A stretch of 7,616 nt of DNA from a bacterium (GTDB lineage Bacteria > Planctomycetota > J058 > JAJDCP01). The stretch's first letter is position 1. Each line of letters starts with the position of its first letter. Below are positions 6,546 through 7,616 of this stretch, piece by piece. The position numbers were made by a program, and so were the translations under genes. The stretch lies in contig JAUIEM010000440.1 in NCBI GenBank assembly GCA_030428695.1, positions 1-7,616 on the forward strand, in the 5' to 3' direction. The notes under the pieces were generated by a model, which was given only the letters and a program-made list of their open reading frames with translations, did not search any database and was not told the origin of the DNA.

Positions 6546-7235
6546 ATGACGGGTTCCCCAGCGGTCGAGCCGACCGGGCGCCGCACCGCGCAGCGCGCGC
6601 GGACGCGCAGCCGCCTGCTCGAGTACGGCCGGCGGGCCTTCGCCCGCCGGGGACACGCCGCGACCAACTTGAAAGAGGACATCCTCCTGCCCGCCGGAGT
6701 CTCCGTTGGCTCGTTCTACCACCAGTTCCGGGACAAGACCGATCTCTTCCTCGCGATCCTGGAGGAGCACGGCACGACGTTCCGACAGATGATCCACGAC
6801 GCCAACCGGCCGCGAGACGGGATGGACGAGGAGCAGATCGCTCGTCACTCGTTCGAGACAGTCTTCGTGATCGCGGAAGAGAACGCAGATCTGTTCCACA
6901 TCATGCTGCGCGAGCGCGAGAGCGAGGACGAGCGCGTGCGACGGTTCCTGCGCGAAGGTCGGCGCGGTTGGACCCAGGGGTTGATGGCCGACTACCGGGC
7001 CATGCTCGACCGGCACGGGATCGCCGACGAAGAGCTCGAGATGGCGGCCGAGCTCGTCCAGTCGATGACCTTCGGGACCGTTCTTCATTTCCTCGGGCTG
7101 ACGCCGGAGGAGCAGCGGCGCGAGCGCCCTCGGCTCATCGACGGGCTCGTCCGCTTCAGCCTCGGCGGGCTCGGCGCCCTGTTCGGGATCGCGGCAAGCA
7201 GCCGGCGCCGCGTCGACGGAAAGGAACCCACGTGA
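6546..7235 (+). CDS. TetR/AcrR-family transcriptional repressor
   Basis: 229 residues, typical length. After a basic N-terminal arm (residues 11-23) comes the TetR DNA-binding domain: helix 1 with LLEYGRRAFARRGHAAT (24-40), then helices 2-3 of the HTH with LKEDILLPAGVSVGSFYHQF (42-61), followed by RDKTDLFLAILEEH (62-75). The C-terminal about 150 residues form the variable helical ligand-binding and dimerisation domain, not recognisable further. The ATG at 6546 is the only candidate start: an in-frame stop sits at 6510, and no Shine-Dalgarno precedes it, fitting a leaderless message. A palindrome over its promoter suggests autoregulation. Its stop overlaps the monooxygenase start by 4 bases (GTGA), so the two are translationally coupled and the repressor probably controls that enzyme in response to its substrate or product. 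Confidence 0.95.
   Translation: MTGSPAVEPTGRRTAQRARTRSRLLEYGRRAFARRGHAATNLKEDILLPAGVSVGSFYHQFRDKTDLFLAILEEHGTTFRQMIHDANRPRDGMDEEQIARHSFETVFVIAEENADLFHIMLRERESEDERVRRFLREGRRGWTQGLMADYRAMLDRHGIADEELEMAAELVQSMTFGTVLHFLGLTPEEQRRERPRLIDGLVRFSLGGLGALFGIAASSRRRVDGKEPT
7221..7225 (+). promoter_or_regulatory. Ribosome binding site of the monooxygenase gene
   Basis: AAGGA inside the last codons of the TetR gene, 6 bases before the GTG at 7232, fixes that start. Confidence 0.7.
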
Positions 7236-7616
7236 CAGCCAACAGCCCAATCGACAAGGAAGCGCTCCGCGCGAAGTACGCCGAGGAGCGCGAGAAGCGG
7301 CTGCGACCGGACGGCAACGATCAATACCTCCGGATCGCCGGGACCTCGCTCGCGCACTACATCGACGACCCCTACATGCCGGTGATCGAGCGCGAGCCGG
7401 TCACGGATCACGTCGACGTGGCCCTGGTCGGCGGCGGCTTCGCGGGACTGATCACCGGTGCGCGGCTGAAGGAGGCGGGCGTCGAGAAGATCCGTGTGAT
7501 CGACAAGGCGGGCGACTTCGGCGGCACCTGGTATTGGAACCGCTACCCGGGCGCGCAGTGCGACACCGCCTCCTTCGTGTACATGCCGACGGTGCCCGCA
7601 CTGCGCGCCTTCGACG
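7232..7616 (+). CDS. Flavin-dependent Baeyer-Villiger monooxygenase, N-terminal part
   Basis: 128 residues from GTG (7232), running off the right edge. Class B flavoprotein monooxygenases of this type use FAD, NADPH and O2 to convert ketones to esters or lactones. A charged helical extension of about 60 residues (ALRAKYAEEREKRLRPDGN, 11-29) precedes the FAD-binding Rossmann fold, VALVGGGFAGL, with G67, G69 and G72. Then comes GDFGGTWYWNRYPGAQCD (94-111), the highly conserved FAD-site segment of these enzymes. The extension resembles that of the long-substrate (cyclopentadecanone, steroid, polycyclic ketone) group rather than the short cyclohexanone type, though this is from memory. The fingerprint FxGxxxHxxxW(P/D) and the NADPH-binding fold would lie beyond the window. 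It is co-transcribed with the TetR repressor and overlaps its stop by 4 bases, suggesting a substrate-inducible oxidation operon. Confidence 0.95.
   Translation, partial: MTANSPIDKEALRAKYAEEREKRLRPDGNDQYLRIAGTSLAHYIDDPYMPVIEREPVTDHVDVALVGGGFAGLITGARLKEAGVEKIRVIDKAGDFGGTWYWNRYPGAQCDTASFVYMPTVPALRAFD

Noticed and set aside
7085..7411. Minus-strand 108-codon frame across the TetR-monooxygenase boundary
   Set aside because: Antisense of two well-supported coding regions; no start signal.

Overview
The window is GC-rich bacterial DNA with strongly G/C-biased third codon positions, GTG and TTG starts and tightly packed genes. The rpsO-pnp pair shows it is chromosomal. A zinc-ribbon Ser/Thr kinase fragment, a long cytoplasmic TPR protein, a lipoprotein secretin and a TetR-controlled Baeyer-Villiger monooxygenase together suggest a large-genome soil or sediment-type bacterium (Myxococcota, Binatia or Planctomycetota-like). 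The sequence alone does not fix the phylum.

Layout, left to right. (1) 1-540, minus: N-terminal 180 residues of a secretin-type lipoprotein, running off the left edge. (2) 623-1018, minus: a small exported protein with weak OmpH/Skp-like features. (3) 1296-3398, minus: pnp, with a TTG start set by a strong ribosome binding site. (4) 3468-3734, minus: rpsO, with a near-consensus sigma70 promoter at 3812-3839, a palindromic leader, and a 10-bp hairpin between rpsO and pnp. (5) 3960-4067, plus: a 35-codon gene divergent from rpsO, with its own Shine-Dalgarno. It is unannotated at usual length cut-offs and is the most intriguing item here. (6) 4106-5671, minus: a 521-residue protein made almost entirely of about 44-residue TPR-like units. 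(7) 5835-6269, plus: the start of a zinc-ribbon Ser/Thr protein kinase that loses kinase similarity at 6116. (8) 6117-6476, minus: a damaged coding remnant that meets the kinase remnant end to end and itself carries a kinase-like motif. (9) 6546-7235, plus: a TetR-family repressor with an apparent self-operator and probably a leaderless message. (10) 7232-7616, plus: the N-terminal 128 residues of a Baeyer-Villiger monooxygenase, overlapping the TetR stop by 4 bases.

How the parts work together. rpsO and pnp form the classical ribosomal protein/RNA-decay operon, probably with post-transcriptional control at both leaders. The exported protein and the secretin downstream point to envelope functions. 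TetR and the monooxygenase form an accessory, ligand-inducible oxidation operon. Between the core and accessory parts lies a rearranged strip (about 5.8-6.5 kb) with two broken coding regions joined at a 17-bp near-perfect repeat. This is either a real recombination scar or an assembly join, and it should be verified before anything is inferred about the kinase.
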